Part shown: positions 35,501 through 44,603 of the stretch, one piece after another
How positions within the stretch are numbered: position 1 is the stretch's first letter
Layout: the number at the start of each line of letters is the position of its first letter
From: Flavobacteriaceae bacterium UBA1682
Lineage (GTDB): Bacteria > Bacteroidota > Bacteroidia > Flavobacteriales > Flavobacteriaceae
DNA: 57,073 nucleotides
NCBI GenBank assembly: GCA_002320285.1
Contig: DCKE01000005.1
Span: 35,547 to 92,619 of the forward strand
Direction: 5' to 3'
Notes under the pieces: generated by a model
What the model saw: the letters and a program-made list of their open reading frames with translations, nothing else
Databases searched by the model: none
Told to the model about the DNA's origin: nothing
Program-made: the position numbers and the translations under genes

Positions 35501-38057
35501 GGAATACGATATCAAGGAAAATGCTCAAATTTCATTTCCTTCGAGTGAAGGCGGAAGAGCTTTGATATCTGTTGAAACGGGAACAGAAGTACTCGAAACG
35601 CACTGGGTAAAAACCACTAAAGGAGAAACCATTTTCAAATTGCCTATTCGCAAAGAAATGGCGCCAAATGTGTATTTAAACATTACCTTACTTCAACCGC
35701 ATGCCTCGACGTTAAATGACTCTCCTATCCGATTATACGGTATAGTTCCTATAACGGTACTCAACAAGGAAACCAAATTACAGCCGGTTATCACGATGAG
35801 CGAAACCTTAAGACCTGAGCAAAAAGCTTCGATTCAAATTCAAGAAGCTTCCGGGCAGGAAATGACCTATACCATAGCAGTTGTCGAAGACGGTTTACTG
35901 GACTTGACCCGTTTTAAAACACCTAATCCGTGGAAGAATTTCTATTCCAAAACCGCTTTAGGGGTTAAAACCTGGGATGTCTATAACGATGTTATTGGTG
36001 CCTTTGGAGGTACTATTAACCAAGTGTTTAGTATTGGTGGTGACGAGGACTTAGGTGGTGGACAGGCTAAAAAAGCCAATCGTTTTAAACCGGTAGTCAT
36101 TTACCTCGGTCCTTTTAAACTGGAAAAAGGTAAAAAAGCGACCCACGAAATCACACTTCCAAAATACATCGGTTCCGTACGTACCATGGTTGTAGCATCT
36201 AATGCCAAAACGATGGCTTATGGAAGTGCCGAAAAAACATCAACGGTAAAAAGCCCTTTAATGATTTTGGGATCCTTACCTCGACAAGCCGTTCCTACGG
36301 AGAAAGTAACCTTACCCGTAACGGTATTTGCTACTGAAAATCACATTAAAGATGTGCGAGTAAGCGTAAAAGTGGATGGTAAATTCCAAGTAGTAGGTGC
36401 ATCCTCTCAATCAATTAATTTTACGGAACCCGATGAAAAAATCGTGTATTTCGAATTAGAAGTTGGTAAAACCATTGGAAACACCAAAATCACCATCGAA
36501 GCAACTTCAGGAAAAGAGAAAGCGAATTACGAGGTTGAAATGAATATTTCAAATCCAAATCCGCGTAGCTTTAAAAATGAGGACGTCGTAATAGAACCCA
36601 ATCAAACAGCCACCTTAGACTGGAATTCCTTTGGAGAATCCGGTTCTAATCAAGCACAATTAGAGGTATCTAGTTTTCCGGGAGTCAACCTGAGTTCGCG
36701 TTTGAATTATTTGATCGCTTATCCACACGGTTGTTCCGAACAGATTACTTCTGGAGTATTCCCCCAATTGTATTTAGCTGATTTCATGGAACTGACCACG
36801 GTACAAAAAGAGAATATTCAAAGAAACGTAGCCGCGGGAATCAATCGCCTAAAGCAAAATCAATTGTCAGACGGAGGATTCACCTACTGGTCTGGATCCA
36901 AGTATTACGATGATTGGACTACCTCCTATATTGGCCATTTCTTTATAGAAGCAGAGAAAAAAGGTTTTATTTTACCGGTAAACAGCAAAGCGAACTGGCT
37001 GAGTTTCCAACAAAAAACAGCCCGTCAATGGCGTTATGAACCGCGTTATAGAAATGATTTTGCGCAGGCGTATCGTTTGTATACTTTAGCCTTAGCCGGA
37101 TCACCAGATCTGTCTGCCATGAATAGACTTAGAGAAACACAGGGTATTTCAAACGAATCGAAATTGCGTTTGGCCGCTGCTTATGCCTTAGCAAGTCAAA
37201 AAAATGGTGCTCAAAAACTAATGAGTACCAGCAGCCTTGACGGTATGGACAATTACTATTATTACGGTTCCCCAGAACGCAATCAAGCTATGGCACTGGA
37301 AACCTATTTACTATTGGGACAAAAAGAAAAAGCGCATCGTTTGGCGTTGGAAATTGCACAAAACTTATCTTCTTCCAAATGGATGAGCACGCAAACTACA
37401 GCCTATTCACTATACGCCATTGCCTTTTATGCTAAAAACAACAACAGTGCCGCCGGTATTGATATACAAACCACTTACAACGGAAAAACAGCATCGATTA
37501 AAACCAAAAAAGCGTTTATCGATCAGCGTTTAAGCGTCACTAACCAAGGCAACAAAATAGAATTAAAAAACAATTCTAAAAGTACGGTCTACGTTAGAGT
37601 AGCCTATAGCGGTATCTTGCCTGTAGGCGAAGAAATGGTTCAACAAAATGGATTGATTATTCGTTCCGCTTTTAAAAATAGCAGCGGACAAGCCATCAAC
37701 CCAGCAGCTATTGCTCAAGGTAGTGAATTCCATTGCGAAATCACGGTATCGAATACTACTGGTAGACGGGTTGACAATGTTGCCTTAACGCAAATTATAC
37801 CATCGGGCTGGGAGATTTCCAATTTGAGATTTACCGAAGTCGGCGAATCGTCCAATCAAGTAGATCACACCGATATCCGAGATGATCGAACCAATTTGTA
37901 TTTTTCTCTAAGTGCCAACAGCTCTAAAACGTTTAAGATTACCTTAAACGCATCCTACCTAGGACGTTATTATATGCCAGGTATCCAAGCCGAAGCGATG
38001 TATGACCACAATTACTCGAGTAGAACTCAAGGCATGTGGGTAGAAGTCATCAAATAA
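32568..38057 (+). CDS. Thioester-containing bacterial alpha-2-macroglobulin lipoprotein
   Basis: This 1829-residue lipoprotein (lipobox FQAC, Cys 19) belongs to the bacterial alpha-2-macroglobulin family, which traps proteases in the periplasm. MG-type beta domains fill the first two thirds; the bait region is not identifiable by eye. The thioester motif CSEQ is intact in YPHGCSEQ (Cys near 1389), followed by the alpha-alpha barrel with repeated helices and a receptor-binding-like C-terminus. Residues about 449-495 hold an acidic, Tyr-rich insertion. Downstream pbpC is the classic partner, thought to repair the wall breaches that let proteases in. Confidence 0.95.
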   Translation: MKLRTWLLLLIGIVAFQACKKSSKDFNSDPSLYKDYITSYTSGLISTKNPIQVGLQIHTDQWKANQEIEDKLFSISPKVSGKIVYLSNNSLSFIPEKKLDQNQEYQITFHLSKITDVPKELRDFKFTVKTTKQDFAIETWDFQSIGENYYFLNGTINTSDWMSTAEAQELITAQTGSKKSQVKIIGKTDEARFFSFVVDSIPRDATEAKLDIAWDGKSQKIDQKGNLELAIPAKNTFKIIGAKISDDSNQSFWINFSDPIKRNQNFDGLIQIQHTDDIKFSVDGNSIKVFSDTPFDGEIPITLFQGLENVYGKKTTGDSTLKLVFEQQKPAVKMAKNGTILPSSENLKVNFQVTNLKAVDVKIYKIFENNVLQFLQDNQLNGKYSLRKVAAPVAKTTLDLSTGNMSSLRKWSTYALDVSALIRPEPGAIYRIEFSFKKSYSLYNCPTNTEDDEITTDEEEESDVNMDYDEWDEDNYYYYDYNWEEKDDPCKNTYYYNTTVATNILATDLGVVAKKGLNNTFFFAVNNIITTEPVSNASIAIYDFQQQLLTTIETNIDGIANFTLDKKAFFAVIKKDNHTTYVKLEEGLALAVSNFDVDGVSLQKGLNGFIYTERGVWRPGDLIHVGFILNDLSNPLPDNHPIKIKLSDPFGKVVEQKIQTKNKNNHYSFTLSTPENAPTGNWEAVISVGGAKFYKQIKIETIKPNRLKIKNDVEGKLISSAGSRVNFNINWLQGAVGKNLRAEVQAKLVPQETQFKGLEKYSFNNSFQSTSAIELNLFSGRTDENGHFSFFVKPENNSEKSGMLKMILVTKIHENGGDFSTDVSTSTYSPYKSYVGIAAPKGNKYGMLETGAKNTFSVVSVTENGNRKPHSDVQIDVYKINWNWWWDASESSFSNYSAANNHKTYYSTTVQTNASGLGQFDLTVAEADWGRYRIVATDQSSGHISSTDLYIDWPIWSGKTKDHGNAEAVVLNIATDKTEYDIKENAQISFPSSEGGRALISVETGTEVLETHWVKTTKGETIFKLPIRKEMAPNVYLNITLLQPHASTLNDSPIRLYGIVPITVLNKETKLQPVITMSETLRPEQKASIQIQEASGQEMTYTIAVVEDGLLDLTRFKTPNPWKNFYSKTALGVKTWDVYNDVIGAFGGTINQVFSIGGDEDLGGGQAKKANRFKPVVIYLGPFKLEKGKKATHEITLPKYIGSVRTMVVASNAKTMAYGSAEKTSTVKSPLMILGSLPRQAVPTEKVTLPVTVFATENHIKDVRVSVKVDGKFQVVGASSQSINFTEPDEKIVYFELEVGKTIGNTKITIEATSGKEKANYEVEMNISNPNPRSFKNEDVVIEPNQTATLDWNSFGESGSNQAQLEVSSFPGVNLSSRLNYLIAYPHGCSEQITSGVFPQLYLADFMELTTVQKENIQRNVAAGINRLKQNQLSDGGFTYWSGSKYYDDWTTSYIGHFFIEAEKKGFILPVNSKANWLSFQQKTARQWRYEPRYRNDFAQAYRLYTLALAGSPDLSAMNRLRETQGISNESKLRLAAAYALASQKNGAQKLMSTSSLDGMDNYYYYGSPERNQAMALETYLLLGQKEKAHRLALEIAQNLSSSKWMSTQTTAYSLYAIAFYAKNNNSAAGIDIQTTYNGKTASIKTKKAFIDQRLSVTNQGNKIELKNNSKSTVYVRVAYSGILPVGEEMVQQNGLIIRSAFKNSSGQAINPAAIAQGSEFHCEITVSNTTGRRVDNVALTQIIPSGWEISNLRFTEVGESSNQVDHTDIRDDRTNLYFSLSANSSKTFKITLNASYLGRYYMPGIQAEAMYDHNYSSRTQGMWVEVIK

Positions 38058-38067
38058 AAACAAGTAC

Positions 38068-38098
38068 ACCGGAACTCTTTAGAGTTCCGGTCTTTTTT
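38068..38098 (+). terminator. Hairpin between the macroglobulin gene and pbpC
   Basis: ACCGGAACTC and GAGTTCCGGT form a 10-bp stem with a TTTA loop, followed by CTTTTTT. Only 18 bases separate it from the pbpC start, so it probably attenuates rather than isolates pbpC. Confidence 0.88.
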
Positions 38099-38115
38099 AA
38101 CTGTAAACCAAAACT

Positions 38116-40476
38116 GTGAAAACAGCTCCTGTCCTATCCTATCTCAAACGTCATAAAATCAAATCCATCTTGTTTTTGATTTTGTTGATTGCCTATTATT
38201 TTTGTCTGCCAAAAAATTTATTCGATAAACCGCACTCTACGGTCATCGAAAGTAGTGCTGGACATCTATTAGGTGCACAAATAGCCAAAGACGGACAATG
38301 GCGTTTTCCCGAGCAGGACAGCATTCCCTACAAATTCAAAAAGAGCGTACTGTATTTTGAGGACGAACATTTTTATCAGCATTGGGGAATCAATCCCGTT
38401 GCGATAACCAAAGCACTGATTCAAAATATCAAAGCGAAAAAAGTAGTACGAGGCGGCAGTACCTTAACACAACAAACCATACGCTTGGCACGAAACGGAA
38501 AAAAGAGAAGTTATTTTGAAAAAATCATTGAAGCTATTCAAGCTACCCGTTTGGAATTTCGATATAGCAAAGACCGTATTTTAACCCTATACAGCTCCCA
38601 AGCTCCTTTCGGCGGCAATGTCGTTGGCTTGGACATGGCTGCTTGGCGGTATTTCGGAGTATCTCCACATCAACTTTCTTGGGCAGAAAGCGCCACCTTG
38701 GCCGTATTGCCCAATGCACCAAAATTGATATACCCCGGTAAAAATCAGGAGATATTACTCGAGAAACGCAACAAACTCTTGCTGAAACTCTACGACAACA
38801 AAGTGATCGATTTACAGACTTATGAATTGGCTTTGGAAGAACCCCTTCCACAAAAGCCCCATGAACTACCGCAAATCGCACCGCATTTACTCACTGAAGT
38901 TGCCCAAAAAACACCGGAACAACGCATTAAAACAACCCTTAATTACGACATCCAAAAAAGAGCCAACCAAATTGCGCAAAATTATTACAATCAATATAGT
39001 CAATCTGAAATATACAATTTATCCATATTAGTTGTTGATGTCAAGACGCGTAACATCATTACTTATATCGGTAATTCCCCAACTACCGCTGCACATCAAA
39101 AAGATGTCGATATCATACAAGCACCGAGAAGTACAGGCAGTATTCTAAAACCCTTTCTCTATGCAACAGTCGTAGACGAAGCCGAACTGCTGCCCGAAAC
39201 CCTCATACCCGATGTGCCTACGATGATATCGGGCTATAGTCCCAAGAATTATAATTTGAGTTATGAAGGCGCAGTACCCGCCAATAGAGCCTTGTCGCGA
39301 TCTCTAAACATCCCATCTGTGCTGATGTTACAAGACTATGGTGTGTATCGTTTTTATGAACAATTACAAAAACTCAAACTGCATCATATTAACAAACACC
39401 CCAATCACTACGGATTATCTTTGATACTAGGTGGTGCAGAAAGCAATTTGTGGGACCTGTGTCAAGCATACGCTGGCCTATCATCAGGTTTAAACTATTT
39501 TATCAGCAGCAAAGGCAAATACCGCACCAACGAACTAGCCCCTTTAAATTGGAACTCAGCAACTCAAGCCGATTTCGGCACCGTTGCTTCACAAAAGAAC
39601 AATCTAGGCGCAGGAGCTATCTGGCAGACCTTTGAAGCCATGCGTGAGGTCAACCGACCAGAAGGAGATGAAGCTTGGAAGTTTTACGATTCTTCTCTGG
39701 AAATTGCCTGGAAAACCGGAACCAGTTATGGCAATCGAGACGGCTGGGCCATTGGTGTCAATAAAGACTATGTAGTGGGTATCTGGGTCGGTAATGCCAC
39801 AGGTGAAGGCAGACCTTCCCTGACCGGAGTAAGCAGCGCCGCACCGATACTCTTTGATGTGTTTAATTTACTACCGCGAAGCAAGTGGTTTGAAACGCCG
39901 TATAACGACCTTGAAGAAGCAGACGTTTGTATAGAAAGTGGTTATATAGCGCAAGAAAATTGTCCGAGCAAAAAAGAATGGATCGTATCACGTGCTAAAA
40001 AAACAAAAAATTGCCCTTTTCACATCTTAGTACACTTAGATGCAACAGAACAATATCGCGTAAACAGCAGTTGCGAATCCATAGAGAACATTCATTCTAA
40101 GTCGTGGTTTCAACTACCTCCTATCCAAGCTTTTTACTACAGAAACCACCACATAAACTATAGAGATCTACCCCCATTTAGAGCGGACTGTATCGCACAA
40201 AACGCCTCACAATTAGATTTTATATATCCGAAACATCAAATGACGATCTATTTAACCAAAAATTTCAATTCAAACCTACAACCGTTTATAGCAAAGGCGG
40301 CCTCATCAACGGGCAACAAAACGCTGTTTTGGTATTTGGACAATAATTATCTCGGTACAACGACCAATTTCCACGAGTTTGAAATTAAAACAACCACAGG
40401 TACCCATCGACTCAGCATTACCGATACCAACGGGAATGAAAAGATGATTGAGATTTATGTGATTCGGGAGTCGTAA
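38116..40476 (+). CDS. pbpC: Penicillin-binding protein 1C
   Basis: A bifunctional glycosyltransferase/transpeptidase-type protein with one N-terminal membrane anchor (about 15-33). The GT51 domain has EDEHFYQHWGI near 78 and RGGSTLTQQTIR near 113. The transpeptidase domain has SILK (Ser near 342), SRSLN near 395 and KTGTSYGNRDGW (Lys near 533). A BiPBP_C domain forms the last ~90 residues. The start is GTG. Length 786 is typical. It pairs with the upstream alpha-2-macroglobulin. Confidence 0.95.
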   Translation: MKTAPVLSYLKRHKIKSILFLILLIAYYFCLPKNLFDKPHSTVIESSAGHLLGAQIAKDGQWRFPEQDSIPYKFKKSVLYFEDEHFYQHWGINPVAITKALIQNIKAKKVVRGGSTLTQQTIRLARNGKKRSYFEKIIEAIQATRLEFRYSKDRILTLYSSQAPFGGNVVGLDMAAWRYFGVSPHQLSWAESATLAVLPNAPKLIYPGKNQEILLEKRNKLLLKLYDNKVIDLQTYELALEEPLPQKPHELPQIAPHLLTEVAQKTPEQRIKTTLNYDIQKRANQIAQNYYNQYSQSEIYNLSILVVDVKTRNIITYIGNSPTTAAHQKDVDIIQAPRSTGSILKPFLYATVVDEAELLPETLIPDVPTMISGYSPKNYNLSYEGAVPANRALSRSLNIPSVLMLQDYGVYRFYEQLQKLKLHHINKHPNHYGLSLILGGAESNLWDLCQAYAGLSSGLNYFISSKGKYRTNELAPLNWNSATQADFGTVASQKNNLGAGAIWQTFEAMREVNRPEGDEAWKFYDSSLEIAWKTGTSYGNRDGWAIGVNKDYVVGIWVGNATGEGRPSLTGVSSAAPILFDVFNLLPRSKWFETPYNDLEEADVCIESGYIAQENCPSKKEWIVSRAKKTKNCPFHILVHLDATEQYRVNSSCESIENIHSKSWFQLPPIQAFYYRNHHINYRDLPPFRADCIAQNASQLDFIYPKHQMTIYLTKNFNSNLQPFIAKAASSTGNKTLFWYLDNNYLGTTTNFHEFEIKTTTGTHRLSITDTNGNEKMIEIYVIRES

Positions 40477-40506
40477 TTCGGGATGTGTTGGGGTCGTGCC
40501 TTAGCA

Positions 40507-40980
40507 CTAAGGTATCGGAATAGCAAAACCAACACCGAGTCGTATACCGTCTAAGGATTTAAAATCTTTGTACGTATTAAACTCATAGGTATATCCCAGA
40601 CTGAAATCAATGACACCAAAAAGGCTGACAATTCCATCTGGCGTAACACTCCAAGGTGACACACTGGTTCTGAACTTAAATAAAAACAACGAATCCTTCG
40701 AATTTAGAAACATTGGAGTACCGTGATCATAGGTATTAAAAACATATACAAAACCGGCTTCTGGAATTGCGATAAAACGCTCTTTCATATAACCCATATT
40801 GGCATTTATCGACATTTCGATCCGATGGTTATTAGCCAATTCCTTAGAAACACCTGGCCCGACTTGAAGGTAATTACCGCCACTATTGATATAAGCCAGA
40901 TTAAAAATCGGTTTCCAAGAGGGCTGAGCGAAGCCTGAAATACTCCAACAACACCCTATAAAAAAAATCCACTTTTTCAT
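40507..40980 (-). CDS. Small predicted outer-membrane or periplasmic protein
   Basis: I do not recognise this family. The 157-residue product starts with a signal peptide (MKKWIFFIGCCW.. ending GFAQ) and has alternating strands such as IFNLAYINSGGNYLQVGPGVSK, IEMSINANMGYM and VIDFSLGYTYEFN, ending GVGFAIPIP. It suggests a small beta barrel. The frame is open seven codons further upstream, but the ATG at 40980 starts a proper signal peptide. It is convergent with pbpC (30-base gap) and stands alone. Confidence 0.7.
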   Translation of the reverse strand: MKKWIFFIGCCWSISGFAQPSWKPIFNLAYINSGGNYLQVGPGVSKELANNHRIEMSINANMGYMKERFIAIPEAGFVYVFNTYDHGTPMFLNSKDSLFLFKFRTSVSPWSVTPDGIVSLFGVIDFSLGYTYEFNTYKDFKSLDGIRLGVGFAIPIP

Positions 40981-41174
40981 ATCAATACCACATCTACTCA
41001 TACAAGATACAAAAAGAGAATGAAAAAACCGCGTTTGAAAATCATAAAATCACTAGCAGATCGATAGTATAAACAACTTGATTACCTCTACTATAGAGAC
41101 CGTTGCGCAACCTTACAATCAAAAGTGTTGCAGCGAGTAACTATTGTCAAAAGCAAACAATTAATACTTATTGA

Positions 41175-41210
41175 CAAAAAAAAACCGCCAACTCTGAGAG
41201 TTAGCGGTTT
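41175..41210 (-). terminator. Terminator of rng
   Basis: A 14-bp stem (AAACCGC(T)AACTCT type, one mismatch) is followed on the minus strand by nine T's, starting just after the rng stop. Confidence 0.92.
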
Positions 41211-41214
41211 AAAT

Positions 41215-42771
41215 TTATTCTGAAACTTCATTCCCTTTTTCATCAAAGAAATGGTATTCTAGAAACGTGTAAGCGTCACGTGGTATAATTTTTATCCATT
41301 TTTTATATTCAAAAAACCATTTTGAACGTACTGATGGAAAACCTTTTGTCAGATATGCTGCAACAAAAGGGTGTGTATTCAAGACCACCTTAGGGTGATC
41401 TTTTACAATTCTTTCTAGGCTAGACTTGATTTTATCGACAATTAAGATAGGAGCCTCTATTTCTCCGTTTTCATTATTCGGATCTTCTTCTCTTGTCTTG
41501 ATATTTACTTCTGGTCTAACTCTTTGTCTAGTGATTTGAATCAATCCAAATTTACTAGGAGGCAAGATCTTATGTTTTGCTTTATCATCACTCATTTCTT
41601 CTTTGAGGAAATCATATAGTTTTTTTCTATTCTCTGGATTGCCCATATCAATAAAATCCACTACAATAATACCACCCATATCGCGGAGTCTGAGTTGTCG
41701 AGCAATTTCGGCAGCCGCGATTAAATTGACCTCAAGAGCAGTATCTTCCTGAGACTGAGCTTTGTTAGAGCGATTTCCACTGTTGACATCGATCACATGC
41801 AACGCCTCTGTATGTTCTATGATCAGGTAGGCTCCTTTACTCATAGAAACGGTTTTCCCGAAGGAAGTTTTAATCTGGCGTTCAATGTTGTACTTCTCGA
41901 AAAGAGGTAACTCTTTTGATTGGTAATGCTTCACTATGGAAACCTTTGAAGGAGCAATCTCTTGCAAATAGTCCTTCGTTTGATAGTACAACTCTTCATC
42001 ATCTATATATATTCCAGTGAAGGTATCATTGAAAACATCTCTCAAAATCGAAGATGCTCTATTGACCTCACCCAATACTTTAGAGGGATGATGAGCGGTA
42101 ACTAACCTTTTGCACATACTGTTCCATTTGTCCATTAAGTTTTGCAAGTCTTTATCCAACTCGGCCACTTTCATGCCTTCTGCAACGGTGCGTACAATAA
42201 CACCAAAGCCTTTCTGTTTGATCGATTGAACCAAGCGTTTTAAACGCTCTTTTTCTTCTTTGGATTCAATCTTTTGTGAAATCGAAATACGATCTGAAAA
42301 AGGCACCAGAACCACATATCTACCAGCCAGAGAAAGCTCAGAGCTAATTCTTGGACCTTTCGTAGAAATCGGTTCTTTGACAACCTGAACCAGTAGCGAT
42401 TGATTGGCACTCAACACATCTGTGATAGTACCATCTTTATCGATTTCCTTTTCAAAAGGAATGCTTTTTAGGGAGTAATCTTTTAATTTACCTGCGCTTA
42501 CAAGTTTCGTGAATTTCAACAGGGTCGGTAGGTTCGGACCTAAGTCGTGATAATGAAGAAATGCGTCTTTCTCAAATCCCACATTTACAAATGCAGCATT
42601 CAATCCGGCCACTGGTTTTCTTATTTTTGCAATAAAAATATCCCCTACTTGAAAACCGTTATCCTCTTCTTTATCCCTGTGTAATTCAATTAGTTTTCCA
42701 TCTTTTAATAAGGCAAAATCTACGGCTTCAGAATTGGATCTAATGATTAATTCTTTATTCACACGGTACAT
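41215..42771 (-). CDS. rng: Ribonuclease E/G family endoribonuclease
   Basis: This single-strand-specific endoribonuclease acts in rRNA maturation and mRNA decay. The 518-residue protein has an N-terminal S1 domain (about 35-125), the FVNVGFEKDAFLHYHD segment, and the catalytic DNase I-like subdomain with DVNSGNRS near 325 and VVDFIDM near 368, providing the metal-binding Asp residues. No long RNase E scaffold tail is present, so RNase G is the better name. It lies downstream of the HU and COX24-like genes. Confidence 0.94.
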   Translation of the reverse strand: MYRVNKELIIRSNSEAVDFALLKDGKLIELHRDKEEDNGFQVGDIFIAKIRKPVAGLNAAFVNVGFEKDAFLHYHDLGPNLPTLLKFTKLVSAGKLKDYSLKSIPFEKEIDKDGTITDVLSANQSLLVQVVKEPISTKGPRISSELSLAGRYVVLVPFSDRISISQKIESKEEKERLKRLVQSIKQKGFGVIVRTVAEGMKVAELDKDLQNLMDKWNSMCKRLVTAHHPSKVLGEVNRASSILRDVFNDTFTGIYIDDEELYYQTKDYLQEIAPSKVSIVKHYQSKELPLFEKYNIERQIKTSFGKTVSMSKGAYLIIEHTEALHVIDVNSGNRSNKAQSQEDTALEVNLIAAAEIARQLRLRDMGGIIVVDFIDMGNPENRKKLYDFLKEEMSDDKAKHKILPPSKFGLIQITRQRVRPEVNIKTREEDPNNENGEIEAPILIVDKIKSSLERIVKDHPKVVLNTHPFVAAYLTKGFPSVRSKWFFEYKKWIKIIPRDAYTFLEYHFFDEKGNEVSE

Positions 42772-42940
42772 TTTTATCCATACTTTGTTGTTGATTGTCG
42801 TGACAAGTTAACGCTTAACAAATAGGTACAGATGGATTAAACAATCTTTTTACAAGTTTATAAAAAACTTATAATTCTTCACTGATTTTAATTATTAAAA
42901 TATAAATCTATGAAAAAAAATCTAATATTTTTCTTTTTTT

Positions 42941-42978
42941 TAAAAAAAGAAAAAGTAGTTTAAAACTACTTTTTCTTT
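42941..42978 (-). terminator. Hairpin overlapping the end of the COX24-like gene
   Basis: 16-base arms at 42946-42961 and 42963-42978 are exact complements with a one-base centre. The minus-strand transcript then reads seven T's. The upstream arm includes the last lysine codons and the stop of the 30-residue gene. Confidence 0.8.
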
Positions 42979-43058
42979 TTGTGACGGTTAGCTCTCGCTC
43001 TTTTTTTACGTTTGTGAGTCGCTACCTTATGTCTTTTTCTTTTTTTACCACTTGGCAT
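42966..43058 (-). CDS. 30-residue AURKAIP1/COX24-domain (mS38-like) basic protein
   Basis: A tiny, extremely basic protein beginning MPSGKKRKRHKVATHKRKKR and ending in a lysine run. It matches the short COX24/AURKAIP1-type proteins found in Bacteroidota, related to mitochondrial ribosomal protein mS38, and is likely to be a ribosome-bound peptide. It starts 26 bases after the HU stop, so the two are co-transcribed. It is too short for many gene callers. A terminator hairpin overlaps its stop codon. Ribosomal association is inferred from family, not from this sequence. Confidence 0.85.
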   Translation of the reverse strand: MPSGKKRKRHKVATHKRKKRARANRHKKKK

Positions 43059-43084
43059 AATGTGTGTAGTTTAGAGATTAATAC

Positions 43085-43381
43085 TTATTTAATTTTTACT
43101 TCTGTGTTTGATTTAACGCCTTCTACAAATACCTTAGCTGGTTTGAAAGCCGGGATATTGTGTGCTGGAATCTTGATTGTAGTGTTTTTAGAAATGTTTC
43201 TTCCCGTTTTCTCAGCTCTTGTCTTGATGATAAAACTTCCGAAACCTCTTAGGTATACGTTATCACCCGATTCTAATGCGTGTTTAACTTCTTCCATAAA
43301 AGTTTCAACCGTCGCCTGCACGTCTCCTTTTTCAAGCCCTAATTTCTCCGAAATTTTAGCTACAATGTCTGCTTTCGTCAT
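43085..43381 (-). CDS. HU/IHF-family DNA-binding protein
   Basis: A 98-residue histone-like protein. The N-terminal helices (MTKADIVAKISEKLGLEKGD) and the saddle motif VYLRGFGSFIIKTRAEKTGRNI..T are standard. The DNA-contacting arm ends in IPAHNIPAFKPAKVF, where the usual proline is kept. It bends and compacts DNA. It heads an operon with the COX24-like gene and perhaps rng, and is divergent from mutY. Confidence 0.95.
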   Translation of the reverse strand: MTKADIVAKISEKLGLEKGDVQATVETFMEEVKHALESGDNVYLRGFGSFIIKTRAEKTGRNISKNTTIKIPAHNIPAFKPAKVFVEGVKSNTEVKIK

Positions 43382-43427
43382 TTTAGTTATAATTTATTTT
43401 ATTGTCGTCTGTTTTTTTTAGAGTGTG

Positions 43428-43459
43428 CAAATATATTAATTAATAATCCAATAATTCAA
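43428..43459 (-). promoter_or_regulatory. Promoter of the HU gene
   Basis: TTG, 21 bases, TATATTTG on the minus strand, about 45 bases upstream of the HU start. Confidence 0.6.
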
Positions 43460-43493
43460 CGTTAATCGATTAAAATTTAATCATATAAAGTTT

Positions 43494-43501
43494 TAAGTTT
43501 G
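43494..43501 (+). promoter_or_regulatory. -7 box for mutY
   Basis: TAAGTTTG fits TAnnTTTG and lies 18 bases before the ATG at 43520. It supports that ATG over an in-frame TTG at 43499. Confidence 0.5.
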
Positions 43502-43519
43502 CAGTTCACAAATTTTAAG

Positions 43520-44557
43520 ATGCTTTTTTCTAACAAACTAATTGCTTGGTACTTACAAAACAAACGGGATTTACCTTGGCGTAAAACACAAGATCCCTAC
43601 GCAATTTGGCTGTCAGAAATTATCTTACAACAAACCCGAGTTGCCCAAGGAATGCCTTATTATGAAGCCTTTCTGTCGCATTACCCAACAGTACTCGATT
43701 TAGCTCAAGCCCCTGAAGATGAAGTACTAAGATTATGGCAAGGCTTGGGGTATTATTCCCGTGCACGCAATCTGCATGCAACGGCAAAAAAAGTAAGTGC
43801 CGATTTTAACGGTATTTTCCCCGCTACTTATAAAGAACTTATTTTACTCAAAGGCATCGGTCAATATACCGGAGCAGCCATCGCTTCTTTTGCTTTTGAC
43901 GAACAAGTAGCCGTAGTCGACGGAAATGTATTTCGCGTTTTGTCACGATATTTCGGTATCTTATCCGATATCTCGACCTCAACCACAAAAAGGGAATTCA
44001 CCGAATTAGCAACCAGTTTACTGCCCAAAAAACAAGCGGCACTGTTCAATCAGGCCATTATGGATTTTGGCGCTATACAATGTACACCCAAAAAACCCTT
44101 GTGCCACAGCTGCCCTTTTAGCCAAGACTGTGTAGCCTATCAAACCAATCAAGTAGCACTCTTACCCATTAAACTCAGTAAGACCAAAGTCAGTTCGCGT
44201 TTTCTAAACTACCTGATCTATAAAGACCCACTAAATCAAACACAAATACAACAGCGAACCGATAAAGATATCTGGCAACAATTGTATGAGTTTCCGTTGA
44301 TAGAGACTTCAAATACCGTGGAAGAAACCACTATACGCGATCAAATATATAGCACAGACACCAATAAGTCTACGAAACGCATCACCAAAATGAACTCGGA
44401 GCCAATCATCCACAAATTATCACATCGAAAACTACATATTAACTTCTGGGAAATCGAAGTTGACCAGGTACTAAATCAAGGACTTGCCTTTTCTAGCCTT
44501 AAAAAGTTTGCTTTTCCAATAGTTATTCATAACTTTATAGTTCAGCATTACGAATAA
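43520..44557 (+). CDS. mutY: A/G-specific adenine glycosylase MutY
   Basis: MutY removes adenine mispaired with 8-oxoguanine. The helix-hairpin-helix LKGIGQYTGAAIASFAF is followed by the catalytic Asp in AVVDGNVFRV (about residue 138). The Fe-S motif CTPKKPLCHSCPFSQDC has C-x6-C-x2-C-x5-C spacing. A C-terminal NUDIX-like 8-oxoG recognition domain fills the last ~110 residues. The 345-residue length is normal. It is followed 46 bases later by ssb. Confidence 0.95.
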   Translation: MLFSNKLIAWYLQNKRDLPWRKTQDPYAIWLSEIILQQTRVAQGMPYYEAFLSHYPTVLDLAQAPEDEVLRLWQGLGYYSRARNLHATAKKVSADFNGIFPATYKELILLKGIGQYTGAAIASFAFDEQVAVVDGNVFRVLSRYFGILSDISTSTTKREFTELATSLLPKKQAALFNQAIMDFGAIQCTPKKPLCHSCPFSQDCVAYQTNQVALLPIKLSKTKVSSRFLNYLIYKDPLNQTQIQQRTDKDIWQQLYEFPLIETSNTVEETTIRDQIYSTDTNKSTKRITKMNSEPIIHKLSHRKLHINFWEIEVDQVLNQGLAFSSLKKFAFPIVIHNFIVQHYE

Positions 44558-44603
44558 GGCAACTTCAAACTCTATAAATCTTGAATTTATTTTTCTGTCA
44601 ATT

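Noticed and set aside
42981..43421. 146-residue plus-strand reading frame
   Set aside because: It is antisense to the HU and COX24-like genes, which have clear family matches and codon use.
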